DNA of 64,000 nt from Bacteroides cellulosilyticus (GTDB taxonomy: Bacteria > Bacteroidota > Bacteroidia > Bacteroidales > Bacteroidaceae): positions 3,286,501-3,350,500 of the forward strand of contig NZ_CP081903.1 in NCBI RefSeq assembly GCF_020091405.1, read 5' to 3'. The translations under genes and the position numbers were made by a program. Of this stretch, positions 16,745-24,530 are shown piece by piece. The notes beneath the pieces were generated by a model, which was given only the letters and a program-made list of their open reading frames with translations, did no database searches and was not told the origin of the DNA. Position 1 is the first letter of the stretch; the number at the start of each line of letters is the position of its first letter.

Positions 16745-17062
16745 TTATAATATGTAGTCTATATGATAGTTCTTCATTGGGCATGAGTAATGCTGATGCT
16801 CTAAATGAATAAATCTGTAATAGAATGTCAGATGGATAGGACTGGATTGAGGTTTGCCGAGTATTAAATTACCGACAAACTGTATTTTGTCTCTTATTTC
16901 TTTGAGGCAAGTTGAATTGAGAGTTTCAAGAACCTCATGATCCTGCGTTTTTATGATATACATGGCAGATGTTTTTCCTTGTTGTATAAACAGGATTATC
17001 TTGTACCATCGGGAGTTTTGTCTCGTGAGTACTTTGTAGGATTTGATAATGGGTGTTTGCAT
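16745..17062 (-). CDS. Hypothetical protein
   Basis: 105 residues, soluble, rich in Ile, Tyr, His and Lys, and with no motif I recognise. The chain starts MQTPIIKSYKVLTRQ. It lies 30 bases downstream of a 124-nt hairpin and is preceded by a minus-strand -7 box at 17263-17270, so it appears to be expressed with a structured leader. It is co-directional with the small membrane protein at 16474. Confidence 0.5.
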   Translation of the reverse strand: MQTPIIKSYKVLTRQNSRWYKIILFIQQGKTSAMYIIKTQDHEVLETLNSTCLKEIRDKIQFVGNLILGKPQSSPIHLTFYYRFIHLEHQHYSCPMKNYHIDYIL

Positions 17063-17091
17063 ATGTAACGCGCCTAAAACAGTCTATCCTA

Positions 17092-17215
17092 CTGCTGAGG
17101 TCTGCAACAACCCGAGGTGAAGAATAAACTGAATAGACGCGTATATCGTAAGTTTCAAGAACATACGAATGCCTATTCAGTTCAGTTCACCTCTATAGAG
17201 TTGCAGTTTCAGCAG
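17092..17215 (-). ncRNA. Candidate structured RNA: 124-nt interrupted hairpin
   Basis: Five successive complementary segments nest in register: 17092-17098/17209-17215 (7 bp), 17102-17108/17200-17206 (7 bp), 17114-17121/17186-17193 (8 bp), 17127-17136/17173-17182 (10 bp) and 17140-17144/17163-17167 (5 bp). A -7 box upstream on the minus strand suggests it is transcribed in that direction, either as an independent small RNA or as leader of the 105-residue gene. A decayed small inverted-repeat transposable element is the main alternative. Confidence 0.5.
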
Positions 17216-17236
17216 CGACTAAACTAAATTCCATAA

Positions 17237-17270
17237 AATGTACTTCATTGTGAAGTACATTGCAAATATA
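17237..17270 (-). promoter_or_regulatory. -7 box (TATATTTG) with an 11-bp-arm palindrome at the start site
   Basis: CAAATATA at 17263-17270 is TATATTTG on the minus strand. AATGTACTTCA (17237-17247) and its complement (17251-17261) flank a 3-base centre directly over the expected transcription start. This could be an operator or a 5' hairpin. Confidence 0.45.
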
Positions 17271-17338
17271 AGCGAAAAAGATTAATAATGCGAGTTTATA
17301 GTTGAATTAATATAGGAAGAGCACCAATTACTCTAAAT

Positions 17339-17492
17339 GGTAACTTTATTAACATGCTGGGGTCACTTTATTAACCCCACACGGTAACTCTATTTACATA
17401 CAGAGGTAAAGGTCGTGACATACCGAGGTAAAAGTCGTTACAATATGAGGTAAAGGCCGTTACATCCTGCGGTCTGTCTTAAACTCGTTGAC
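17339..17492. repeat. Iteron-like array, exact 22-nt period (GGTAA...TTACA words)
   Basis: Seven units begin with GGT at 17339, 17361, 17383, 17405, 17427, 17449 and 17471, each 22 bases apart. Units 1-6 contain the dyad GTnA-N6-TnAC (for example GTAAAAGTCGTTAC). Unit 7 is degenerate and runs into GTTGAC and GTTAAC words (17487-17536) that resemble the array at 35585. No gene lies in 17271-17554. Confidence 0.7.
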
Positions 17493-17554
17493 GGAGTTAA
17501 CTCCCCTCTGCACAGAAAGGAATTAATTCCGTCAACAAGTAAAAAGCTAATTCT

Positions 17555-18457
17555 TTATAATGTAGCAATCTCTTCTTCGGAAAGACCAGTAGATTTAATA
17601 ATTACATCTATGGGAGTATTGAGTTCTTTTAGGGAAAGAGCTATACTATAACGCTCTTCTTCACGCCCCTCTTCACGCCCCTCTGTGCGTCCTTCTTCCC
17701 GTCCTTCTTCACGCCCTTCTGCGCGTCCTTCTGCACGTTCCGTATAGATGTTGTCTCGGAGGATAACAATATTATCCAAATGCCGATAATAGGCCTTCAA
17801 CTCGTCTTTAGTCATCCTGTCTATCTTCAGGTGTTCACGAACCTCCTCTAAACCGGGAGCAGTAGCGCTATCGGGAATATCACCTGTATTCAGATAATGA
17901 ATCCATTCCTCTAACGGGCTTTTGGCCACCTGATTGAAATCATTTACTTTCAGAATATAATACTCGGGATAAAGTTGGCTGACAGTATCAACACTGAAAG
18001 TCTGTTTCTGAAAAGGAGTTAGTTCCAGAATATCCCCTTCATGGATACCGCGGAACTCTGTTTTGCCATGATATACGATATCTTTTCCATTGCCTAGGGA
18101 GAAATATACGATATTAACGCTGTAAACTTTGCGTACTTTATCGTATCCTTCGCCACGATTGATGTATTCCGTCACAAGCTTGGAAGTGCCGAACAGCATG
18201 CGCTGGAAGTAAGCATATTCATTGTTATTCTGGACTTCAATCAGGATAAGTTCGCCTTTCGAATTTTCAGCAAGCATATCCACACGATTATACTTATCAA
18301 ACTCATCCTCTTGATTACTTTCGCTTTCCAGAAGTTTCTGAATCTTGATGTTTTCTTTCAAAAGGGTAGTCAGGAATCCTTCCAGTACCCCAAAATTGGC
18401 TTTGTTGCGCAGCAGACGCTTCATTGCCCAATCGAAACGAATATAATTACCAGCCAT
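17555..18457 (-). CDS. Rpn family recombination-promoting nuclease (PD-(D/E)XK)
   Basis: About 300 residues from the ATG at 18457 (MAGNYIRFDWAMKRLLRNKANFG), chosen because AAAGGAG lies just upstream; the frame opens at 18490. The nuclease core shows NRVDMLAENSKGELILIEVQNN, the D...ExQ pattern of Rpn/PDDEXK_2 proteins. These are RecA-independent recombination nucleases often annotated as transposases. Near the C-terminus a highly charged repeat (EGREEGREEGRTEG) is encoded by 12-nt tandem units at 17654-17740. It carries no IS ends. A -7 box (TACCTTTG) lies at 18496-18503. Confidence 0.9.
   Translation of the reverse strand: MAGNYIRFDWAMKRLLRNKANFGVLEGFLTTLLKENIKIQKLLESESNQEDEFDKYNRVDMLAENSKGELILIEVQNNNEYAYFQRMLFGTSKLVTEYINRGEGYDKVRKVYSVNIVYFSLGNGKDIVYHGKTEFRGIHEGDILELTPFQKQTFSVDTVSQLYPEYYILKVNDFNQVAKSPLEEWIHYLNTGDIPDSATAPGLEEVREHLKIDRMTKDELKAYYRHLDNIVILRDNIYTERAEGRAEGREEGREEGRTEGREEGREEERYSIALSLKELNTPIDVIIKSTGLSEEEIATL
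17654..17740 (-). repeat. 12-nt coding tandem repeat within the rpn gene
   Basis: About seven imperfect copies of a 12-base unit (plus strand CTTCTTCACGCC type) encode repeated E-G-R-(E/A) tetrapeptides. A whole-unit gain or loss keeps the frame, so length can vary between strains without killing the protein. Confidence 0.75.
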
Positions 18458-18579
18458 AAGTTCGTCTCCTTTCTCTTGTTTTGTTTTCATTTCAACAAAG
18501 GTAACTGGAAAATGTTGAATATCAAACGGTGGATATGGATTTATTTTAAGTGCACGTTCGCATTCTTTTATTAAACAAC

Positions 18580-18611
18580 AAAAGCTGTCTCAGAATTCTG
18601 AAACAGCTTTT
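18580..18611 (-). terminator. Terminator after the SDR gene
   Basis: AAAAGCTGT and ACAGCTTTT pair around a ~14-base inner region. On the minus strand the hairpin is followed by TTTTGTTGTTT. It lies 27 bases after the SDR stop at 18638. Confidence 0.7.
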
Positions 18612-18637
18612 GTGTGGAAAAAATATGGTGTAACTTT

Positions 18638-19453
18638 TTATACTCCGCTGAATGCACTAAATCCGCCATCTATCGGCAGCAATGCACCCGTCACGAAACT
18701 TGCCGCATCGCTGCACAGAAATTGTACGGCGCCGTTCAGTTCGTTGATATCTCCAAAGCGTTTCATCGGAGTTTTGGCTAAAACTTTCTTGCTGCGGTCT
18801 GTCAGCGAACCGTCAGGATTGATAAGCACGGCACGGTTCTGGTCGCCGATGAAGAAACCCGGAGCGATAGCATTCACACGGATGCCGTCTCCGTACTTCA
18901 GTGCGAGTTCGCTTGCCAGCCACTGAGTGAAGTTAGCAACAGCTGTCTTAGCTGCCGAGTAACCCGGAACGCGGGTGATAGCGCTGTAAGCAGCCATGGA
19001 AGATACGTTTACGATACAGCCTTTACCTTGCTTAGCCATCACTTTGCTGAATACCATAGAAGGATAAACGGTTCCGTTCATGTTCAGATTAGTCACTTTC
19101 TCCCAGCAGGTAACGTCCATGTCGAAGAAGTTCTGGTCGGGAGCCAGCGTAGCACCCGGCATATTGCCACCGGCAATGTTGAGCAGGATGTCGATACGTC
19201 CCCATTTGGTAACGATGTCATCAGCCAATTTTTCAAGGCTGGCGATGTCCAATACATTACCTACGATGCCGATCACATCTTCACCGTAAGCTTTCAGTTC
19301 TTCTACACGTTTGTCCAGTTGTTCCTGACGGATGTCAACGGCTACTACTTTGGCACCTTGCTCCATGAAACATTTGGCAATGCTGCCACCCAATACACCA
19401 CCTGCACCGGTGATAACGGCTACTTTACCTGCAATACTGAATTGTTCGTTCAT
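18638..19453 (-). CDS. SDR family oxidoreductase, probable D-mannonate oxidoreductase
   Basis: 271 residues with the classical short-chain dehydrogenase layout: a Rossmann TGAGGVLGGSIA near residue 16, NIAGG, the catalytic Ser (VNVSSM) and YSAAK (Tyr-x-x-x-Lys), and a C-terminal VTGALLPIDGG. Its position 25 bases after uxuA supports fructuronate-to-mannonate reduction, the role given to this SDR in Bacteroides uronate pathways; this substrate is inferred from context. Confidence 0.88.
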   Translation of the reverse strand: MNEQFSIAGKVAVITGAGGVLGGSIAKCFMEQGAKVVAVDIRQEQLDKRVEELKAYGEDVIGIVGNVLDIASLEKLADDIVTKWGRIDILLNIAGGNMPGATLAPDQNFFDMDVTCWEKVTNLNMNGTVYPSMVFSKVMAKQGKGCIVNVSSMAAYSAITRVPGYSAAKTAVANFTQWLASELALKYGDGIRVNAIAPGFFIGDQNRAVLINPDGSLTDRSKKVLAKTPMKRFGDINELNGAVQFLCSDAASFVTGALLPIDGGFSAFSGV

Positions 19454-19478
19454 AATCTCTTTATTTAATTATTAGTTT

Positions 19479-20651
19479 TTAATTGTTTATTTCGTCTTGC
19501 ACCACTGCCATCATTCCTTCTACCTGTGCCAATGCCAGCATACGGCCGTGGAATGAATATCCGGGGTTATATCCCTTGTCTTCGTCACCCAGCATCATCC
19601 GTCCGTGGTCTACGCGCATAGGCAGTTCCGGGTTTTCTTTCTCAAAGATACGGATGAGGTCAATCAGATGTCCGCGTCCGGTCAGGTGCGAGCTTTCTAT
19701 AAAGTTGCCTCCGGGCATGGCAGCCGTGCTGCGCAGGTGGACAAAGTGAGTACGTTTAGCGAATTTCTTTGCTAATTCACGGGTATCGTTATGTTCGCCT
19801 GCACTGAGGGAACCGGCGCAGAAGGTCAGTCCGTTATGCGGGTTATCCACTGCATTCAGGAACCAGGCGATGTCTGCTTCGTTGGTGACAATACGTGGCA
19901 AACCTAATACTTGGAACGGAGGATCATCGGGATGCACACACATATTCACACTATATTCTTCGCAGACAGGCATGATGGCGGAGAGAAAATAACGCATGTT
20001 TTCGCGTAGCATATCACGGTCGATACCTTTATAGAGTGCCAACAGCTTCTTGAAGATGTTCACCGGATTCTTATCTCCTTCTTTGATATTTCCGTTGACG
20101 AAACCTTGCGTCTTTACGATGATCGTGTCGATGAGATCATCCTTTTCTGCTTCGGTGATGGTCTTGTCCAGTTCTGCAACCTTTGCCAGTTCTTCGGCGG
20201 AGTAGTCCTTTTCGGCTCCTTCGCGTCCGAGGATTCGAAGGTCGAAGTAAGCGAAGCGAACACGGTCGAAATAGAGTGACGAAGTGCCGTCTGCCCAGGG
20301 ATGTTGCAAATCCGTGCGTATCCAGTCGATAACGGGCATAAAGTTATAGCATACGGTTTTCACACCGCACTTGCCCAGGTTTGCCAGACTGACTTTATAG
20401 TTTTCTATCAACTGTTCACGTTCCGGTCCGGCATACTTGATCGCCTCGCAAACAGGTAGGCTTTCTACTACAGACCAGCGTAAGCCGTAAGACTCGATAT
20501 AGGTTTTCAGATCGTTGATAGCCTCTTCGGTCCATATTTCACCATTGGGTACATCGTGCAAGGCAGTCACAATTCCTTCCACGCCGATTTGCCGCAGCAT
20601 GTCGAGCGTGATTTTGTCTTTCTTGCCAAACCATCTCCAGGTTTTTTCCAT
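19479..20651 (-). CDS. uxuA: Mannonate dehydratase
   Basis: 390 residues, the family length. The chain begins MEKTWRWFGKKDKITLDMLRQ and includes the metal-site motifs CVHPDDPP and HLRSTAAMPGGNFIESSHL. It converts D-mannonate to 2-keto-3-deoxygluconate. It is first in a two-gene operon with the SDR and divergent from an AraC regulator. Two minus-strand -7 candidates (TATATTTG at 20690-20697, TATTTTTG at 20702-20709) sit upstream. Confidence 0.96.
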   Translation of the reverse strand: MEKTWRWFGKKDKITLDMLRQIGVEGIVTALHDVPNGEIWTEEAINDLKTYIESYGLRWSVVESLPVCEAIKYAGPEREQLIENYKVSLANLGKCGVKTVCYNFMPVIDWIRTDLQHPWADGTSSLYFDRVRFAYFDLRILGREGAEKDYSAEELAKVAELDKTITEAEKDDLIDTIIVKTQGFVNGNIKEGDKNPVNIFKKLLALYKGIDRDMLRENMRYFLSAIMPVCEEYSVNMCVHPDDPPFQVLGLPRIVTNEADIAWFLNAVDNPHNGLTFCAGSLSAGEHNDTRELAKKFAKRTHFVHLRSTAAMPGGNFIESSHLTGRGHLIDLIRIFEKENPELPMRVDHGRMMLGDEDKGYNPGYSFHGRMLALAQVEGMMAVVQDEINN

Positions 20652-20689
20652 AACATTTATATATTAATAGTTTAACTGATTCTTGACTG

Positions 20690-20825
20690 CAAATATACGT
20701 GCAAAAATAATGCTGCGATAAATGAATATTTGCAGAATATATGCGGATTTTTGCATGTATGCAGTAGCATTTCTATTGTCTTTCCTTATCTTTGTGTGTG
20801 AATTAAACTTTGCAGAATATATGCG
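20690..20825. promoter_or_regulatory. uxuA/araC divergent control region with a 17-nt direct repeat
   Basis: TTTGCAGAATATATGCG occurs identically at 20729-20745 and 20809-20825, 80 bases apart. The second copy overlaps the AraC start codon, and TATCTTTG (20787-20794) is the plus-strand -7 box between them. Minus-strand boxes for uxuA lie at 20690-20709. The copies are natural operator candidates for the adjacent AraC protein. Confidence 0.6.
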
Positions 20826-21693
20826 CCGACCGATTATAAATGAAAAGTTGCCTATATCGGAGTCGAATCCGATCAAGGCACGGCATTACGATTATGATCG
20901 TTTCACTTATCCGTGGCATTTCCACAGTCAGTATGAAATCATTTATGTAAAGGAGAGTCATGGTCTGTGCTTTGTAGGCGATTGCATTGAGAAGTTCTCT
21001 GCGGGTGATGTGATTCTGTTCGGTACTAATCTGCCCCATTACATGCGGAGCAATGATATTTATGGTTCGGAGAACGCCACTTCACGCGTGCAAGGGACTA
21101 TCATTCAGTTTGAGCAGAACTTTATGCAGTATTCCTTTGATTATTACCCTCAGTTTCAGCAAATAAAAATGCTGTTGGAGGAATCGAATAGAGGTATCAT
21201 CTTTCCGAAACAGGATGCAACCCGGGTAGGGGAGTTGCTTTCCGGCTTTCTTTCATTAAGTGGTTTTCACCAGATAAGTGGGTTGCTGGATTTGTTGCAG
21301 GAGCTGGCAGTCAGTCCGCAAAGAAGGACGCTGGCAAGTCTGCATTATTACGAAAAGTTTCCTACGCTGGGGAACAAGCGGATTGATAAAATCATTTCCT
21401 TTATAAACAATAACTACACCCATAGCCTCAAATTGAATGAAATAGCCGGAATGGCGAGCATGAACTCCAGCGCCTTCTGTCGTTACTTTAAGGAGAATAT
21501 AGGGAAGACGCTTTTGCAGTATGTGATGGAAATGCGTGTGGGATATGCTTGTAAATTGTTAGCATTGGGAGAGATGGATATTTCGCAGATAGCTGTGGAA
21601 TGCGGCTTCGATTCGATCACTCATTTCAATCGCACGTTTAAGCAGTTGGTTAATCTGACGCCGACGCAGTACAGGAGTAATATTATGAAATAA
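20821..21693 (+). CDS. AraC-family regulator with cupin sensor domain, probable uronate regulator
   Basis: About 290 residues from the ATG at 20821 (MRRPIINEKLPISES). The open frame begins at 20722, but a -7 box at 20787-20794 rules out the earlier ATG. The N-terminal cupin reads YPWHFHSQYEIIYV and GDVILFGTNLPHYM. The C-terminal double HTH includes IDKIISFINNNYTHSLKLNEIA and ECGFDSITHFNRTFKQL. Divergent from uxuA, so control of mannonate catabolism is inferred. Confidence 0.88.
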   Translation: MRRPIINEKLPISESNPIKARHYDYDRFTYPWHFHSQYEIIYVKESHGLCFVGDCIEKFSAGDVILFGTNLPHYMRSNDIYGSENATSRVQGTIIQFEQNFMQYSFDYYPQFQQIKMLLEESNRGIIFPKQDATRVGELLSGFLSLSGFHQISGLLDLLQELAVSPQRRTLASLHYYEKFPTLGNKRIDKIISFINNNYTHSLKLNEIAGMASMNSSAFCRYFKENIGKTLLQYVMEMRVGYACKLLALGEMDISQIAVECGFDSITHFNRTFKQLVNLTPTQYRSNIMK

Positions 21694-21916
21694 GAGGGAA
21701 TGTTTTTGAAATAATTCTGTTCACAATGAAACATTCTTTATTGTGATTTGCTTCAAATTAAAAATAATGTTTACTGATTCCGGCAGATAATCGTTGCCTT
21801 TTGTCAATAGCAAATTTATGTATTATTAACTGGAATACTGCCAAGATGAGTGTCATGACTCGAATGTCTTATGATTGTGAATTTCTGATATCTTTTGCCT
21901 GTGGTTAGCGAGGCAA

Positions 21917-22081
21917 ATGCCACACTTTATTCTCCTCTATGCCACATCTTAGTCCGCTGAATGCCACATGTTTAAACTGTTGAAGTGTGGCATTGGAGAC
22001 GACGGAGTGTGGCATTACGGTTGTACAAGTGTGGGCTCACGGTTCTATAAGTGTAAGCCCACGCTTATAGAACCGTGAGCT
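21917..22081. repeat. 22-nt-period mirror array (ATGCCACA forward, TGTGGCAT inverted)
   Basis: Forward words ATGCCACA start at 21917, 21939 and 21961. Inverted words start at 21986 (TGTGGCAT), 22008 (TGTGGCAT), 22030 (TGTGGGCT), 22052 (TGTAAGCC) and 22074 (CGTGAGCT), every step 22 bases. A perfect 17-bp hairpin lies inside (arms 22035-22051 and 22064-22080). The rest of the gap from 21694 to 22449 has no gene. Confidence 0.8.
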
Positions 22082-22113
22082 ATCGGAGCCTGCTGCGTTG
22101 AGGGAATAAAAAA

Positions 22114-22137
22114 ACGGGGAAGCAGTTGCTTCTCCGT
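22114..22137. terminator. Terminator-like hairpin after the mirror array
   Basis: ACGGGGAAGC pairs with GCTTCTCCGT across AGTT (one mismatch), with flanking A-rich and T-rich stretches. It could end transcription of the upstream AraC gene. Confidence 0.45.
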
Positions 22138-22428
22138 TCTTATATGCCATGAAATGTAGTTTAATGCAAAGTTGAATAAAGATTATCTATAAAAGGATGA
22201 TACAAAGATACGATATTGAGAAGGTGATGTCAAGTGTTTCGCTAATTATTTTCGGTTTGCATATTTGTTTTTTAGCTTCTTGCATTCTTCTCCTACCATT
22301 ACATATAACATCTACTCTTTGTTAGGACAGTTGGACTTAGATATGCTTCTATTGAAATCCCAAAACTTGGAACTTACAGATATACCTCTATTTTTCTGGT
22401 AAAAGGAACATCTATTTTTAGAATGTTG

Positions 22429-22436
22429 TATCTTTG
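22429..22436 (+). promoter_or_regulatory. -7 box (TATCTTTG) of the protease islet
   Basis: A perfect TAnnTTTG match lies 14 bases before the ATG at 22450. It falls after the earlier in-frame ATG at 22423, so that codon cannot be the start. Confidence 0.6.
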
Positions 22437-22449
22437 CAAAAAACGGTGT

Positions 22450-22830
22450 ATGAAAGATGTACTTAAAATATCAATCTTACTAATTCTTGCACTTAGCAAC
22501 GCGGCTTTATTTGCACAGACGAATAGATATCTTAATTCAGATAAAGACACGTTAGATATAAAATTTGTAAAAGATACGTTGGTAACAAGTACAATCCAAG
22601 ATACCCTTGCTACTACACATGCAGCTAAAGATTCAATAACTGCAAAACAAGATGAAATTAATGACTCTGCATTGTATTATCGACTAATCTTACACTACCG
22701 AGACAGTGTGAATCACAATCTTAAAAGAATATACAATAAAGATGCCTTTAAATTTAAGGATGATTATTTTCGAGAAAAAATGAGAGAACTGTGGATAGGA
22801 GATGTTTTACGAGATATATTTTTTAAATAA
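22450..22830 (+). CDS. Secreted hypothetical protein
   Basis: About 126 residues from MKDVLKISILLILALSNAALFAQ, a clear signal peptide. The mature part is polar and rich in Asp, Thr and Lys (DTLDIKFVKDTLVTS), with a basic C-terminal half. I recognise no family. It ends two bases before the retropepsin-like gene, so a shared periplasmic function is likely. The base composition is visibly more AT-rich than that of flanking genes. Confidence 0.6.
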   Translation: MKDVLKISILLILALSNAALFAQTNRYLNSDKDTLDIKFVKDTLVTSTIQDTLATTHAAKDSITAKQDEINDSALYYRLILHYRDSVNHNLKRIYNKDAFKFKDDYFREKMRELWIGDVLRDIFFK

Positions 22831-22832
22831 TT

Positions 22833-23666
22833 ATGAAGTTCTATTTTTTATCCTTATGTATAATGCTTGCTGTCAGTTTTGCTGCTAAAGCACAATCAAA
22901 GCTTATTTTTAAAGATAAGTTTATGTATACGGATGTACAGGTGTTCAATGAGACAAAAAAGCACTCAATACCCTCTCTTATTGATACAGGTTGTTCGTTA
23001 TGTGTAATTGATTCTATTTTTGCTATTGATTCATGCGGAATAAAAGGAGATGAATTACAAGCAATTCCTGTTAACCAAACTAAAGATAAGATTTCAAGTG
23101 CTTTTATAGATTCTATCTTTTTTTGTGGAAAGACATATTATAAAGTGCATTGCTTAGTTGCAGATCTTACTGGGCATTATCAAAAATATGCACCAAAATT
23201 TATCGTCGGGGCTAATGTCCTTAGATCAGGAGCTTGGAAATTTGATATGGAAAAGAATATTGTTGAACCCTACGATTCTAATAATAAAACGAAAGGAATT
23301 ATTTATAAATGGAAAAACCATGAAGATTATCCTGATGTGGCAATAGATTATATCATTTTAGATAGTAAAGTCAATGGAAAAAAAACACGATTTGCTTTTG
23401 ATACAGGATGTAGAAACAATAAACTTCAACGTGGTTTATATGTAGGAAAACCTGAGCGAATTCAAAAGGAAACAGCGAATATCGTAAATAAATTATCAAT
23501 TAAGATGGCTGAATTATGTAGAAATGTAACATTCAAGGTAGGAAAGGATGAGTATACGTTAGATTTTATAATAGGTGATGGCAATATTGGGCTCTTAAAC
23601 ATCGAATTCTTACAAGGTCATTCCTTTATACTTAATTATAAGAAGCAGATACTTGAATTGTTGTAA
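22833..23666 (+). CDS. Secreted clan AA (retropepsin-like) aspartic protease
   Basis: 277 residues. Signal peptide to ~residue 20 (SFAAKAQ). Two Asp-Thr-Gly motifs, DTGCSLCVID (Asp51) and FDTGCRNNKL (Asp190), each lie ahead of hydrophobic flap-and-strand segments (FIVGANVL; FIIGDGNIGLLN). This is a two-lobed arrangement like pepsin rather than a single-lobe dimer. A periplasmic protease is the straightforward reading; the substrate is unknown. AT-rich and next to an integrase remnant, it looks acquired. Confidence 0.75.
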   Translation: MKFYFLSLCIMLAVSFAAKAQSKLIFKDKFMYTDVQVFNETKKHSIPSLIDTGCSLCVIDSIFAIDSCGIKGDELQAIPVNQTKDKISSAFIDSIFFCGKTYYKVHCLVADLTGHYQKYAPKFIVGANVLRSGAWKFDMEKNIVEPYDSNNKTKGIIYKWKNHEDYPDVAIDYIILDSKVNGKKTRFAFDTGCRNNKLQRGLYVGKPERIQKETANIVNKLSIKMAELCRNVTFKVGKDEYTLDFIIGDGNIGLLNIEFLQGHSFILNYKKQILELL

Positions 23667-23693
23667 AAGAGAGCTTGAATTATAATTTCAACC

Positions 23694-24212
23694 TTATTTG
23701 TGTATCAATAAAGTATAAATCCATAAAGTAATTGTTGGGGACTGTATCGAACACTTCATAATCTTCATTGCTTCTTCTGATAGCCCTATTTTTATTAACT
23801 TGCCTGTTTTCTGACGGATGTAATGTAGTCTCTTTCCTTCTATAATATTGGCTTTTGTTAGATTAGCTATATCTGTGAAGTTGATTCCACCACATAAATA
23901 ACTGAACATGAATATGTCTTTACTCAGTTGAATATATTGTCGTTTACCAAGTTGAAGTTCAGTCTGCTTATCGAGGATTATCTTCTGAATATACTCTTTA
24001 TTGGGGCAATTAGGCTTTGGCTTATTCCTCGTAAAGTCCCAATAGCGAGGCTTAATAGATATGCCTAAACTCTGATATTTACGCTTTCCACTTTTAGAAA
24101 CTTGAAGCATTAATGGACTTTCACCATTAGATAATGTCTTTGATTTATAACAAACCACTGATACAGAGGCATTCATACGCGTTTTCTGGTTTACATCTTG
24201 GTTTACATGCAC
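23694..24212 (-). pseudogene. Tyrosine recombinase (integrase) remnant
   Basis: The N-terminal arm-binding domain is readable (MNASVSVVCYKSKTLSNG, LGISIKPRYWDF). It is joined after about 85 residues directly to the start of the catalytic domain (SKDIFMFSYLCGGINFTDIANL, RQKTGKLIKIGL). The SAM-like core-binding domain is missing, and the protein ends before the HxxR and Tyr motifs. A functional enzyme would be ~400 residues. It sits beside tRNA-Gly, a common integration target, and marks a decayed element. Confidence 0.8.
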
Positions 24213-24258
24213 CCTCTGAAATCGCCTAATTTTGTAGTTTTATGGACTATAAAAAAAG

Positions 24259-24297
24259 AGAAATCCTGATAGCCAATTATTTGACTATCAGGATTCT
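24259..24297 (-). terminator. Rho-independent terminator of the tRNA pair
   Basis: AATCCTGATAG and CTATCAGGATT pair perfectly around a 12-base loop. On the minus strand a TTTTTTT run follows. It lies just after tRNA-Gly. Confidence 0.8.
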
Positions 24298-24305
24298 CTC
24301 TAAGA

Positions 24306-24377
24306 GCGGAAGACGGGGCTCAAACCCGCGACCCTCAGCTTGGAAGGCTAATGCTCTATCAACTGAGCTACTTCCGC
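24306..24377 (-). tRNA. tRNA-Gly (anticodon TCC)
   Basis: The minus-strand sequence folds as a 72-nt cloverleaf: acceptor GCGGAAG/CTTCCGC, D-arm AGCTCAGTTGATAGAGC, anticodon loop CTTCCAA and T-arm GCGGGTTTGAGCCCCGT. CCA is not encoded. It is downstream of tRNA-Tyr in one transcript. Confidence 0.95.
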
Positions 24378-24385
24378 AATTTTTG

Positions 24386-24468
24386 TGGGCAAAGATGGAT
24401 TCGAACCACCGAAGTCGAAAGACAGCAGATTTACAGTCTGCCCCATTTGGCCACTCTGGTATTTGCCC
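24386..24468 (-). tRNA. tRNA-Tyr (anticodon GTA)
   Basis: 83 nt with a long variable arm (class II), as expected for tRNA-Tyr. The acceptor is GGGCAAA/TTTGCCC, the anticodon stem-loop CAGACTGTAAATCTG has GTA, and the T-loop is GGTTCGAATCC. The minus-strand -7 box is at 24531-24538. Confidence 0.95.
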
Positions 24469-24530
24469 TTTTGCACTTTGAAATCTATCTCAATTCTCTC
24501 ATTGAGTAGCTTTGTTTCTCAATTGCGGTG

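Noticed and set aside
17339..17492. CRISPR array
   Set aside because: Units are 22 bases head to tail with no unique spacers, and the words are diverged dyads; no cas genes are near.
17555..18457. Insertion sequence because Rpn proteins are often labelled transposases
   Set aside because: No terminal inverted repeats or target duplications are visible around the gene.
24306..24377. att duplicate of the tRNA-Gly 3' end
   Set aside because: I looked for a second copy of the tRNA 3' end near the 22.1-22.4 kb side of the islet and did not find one, so element borders cannot be set.
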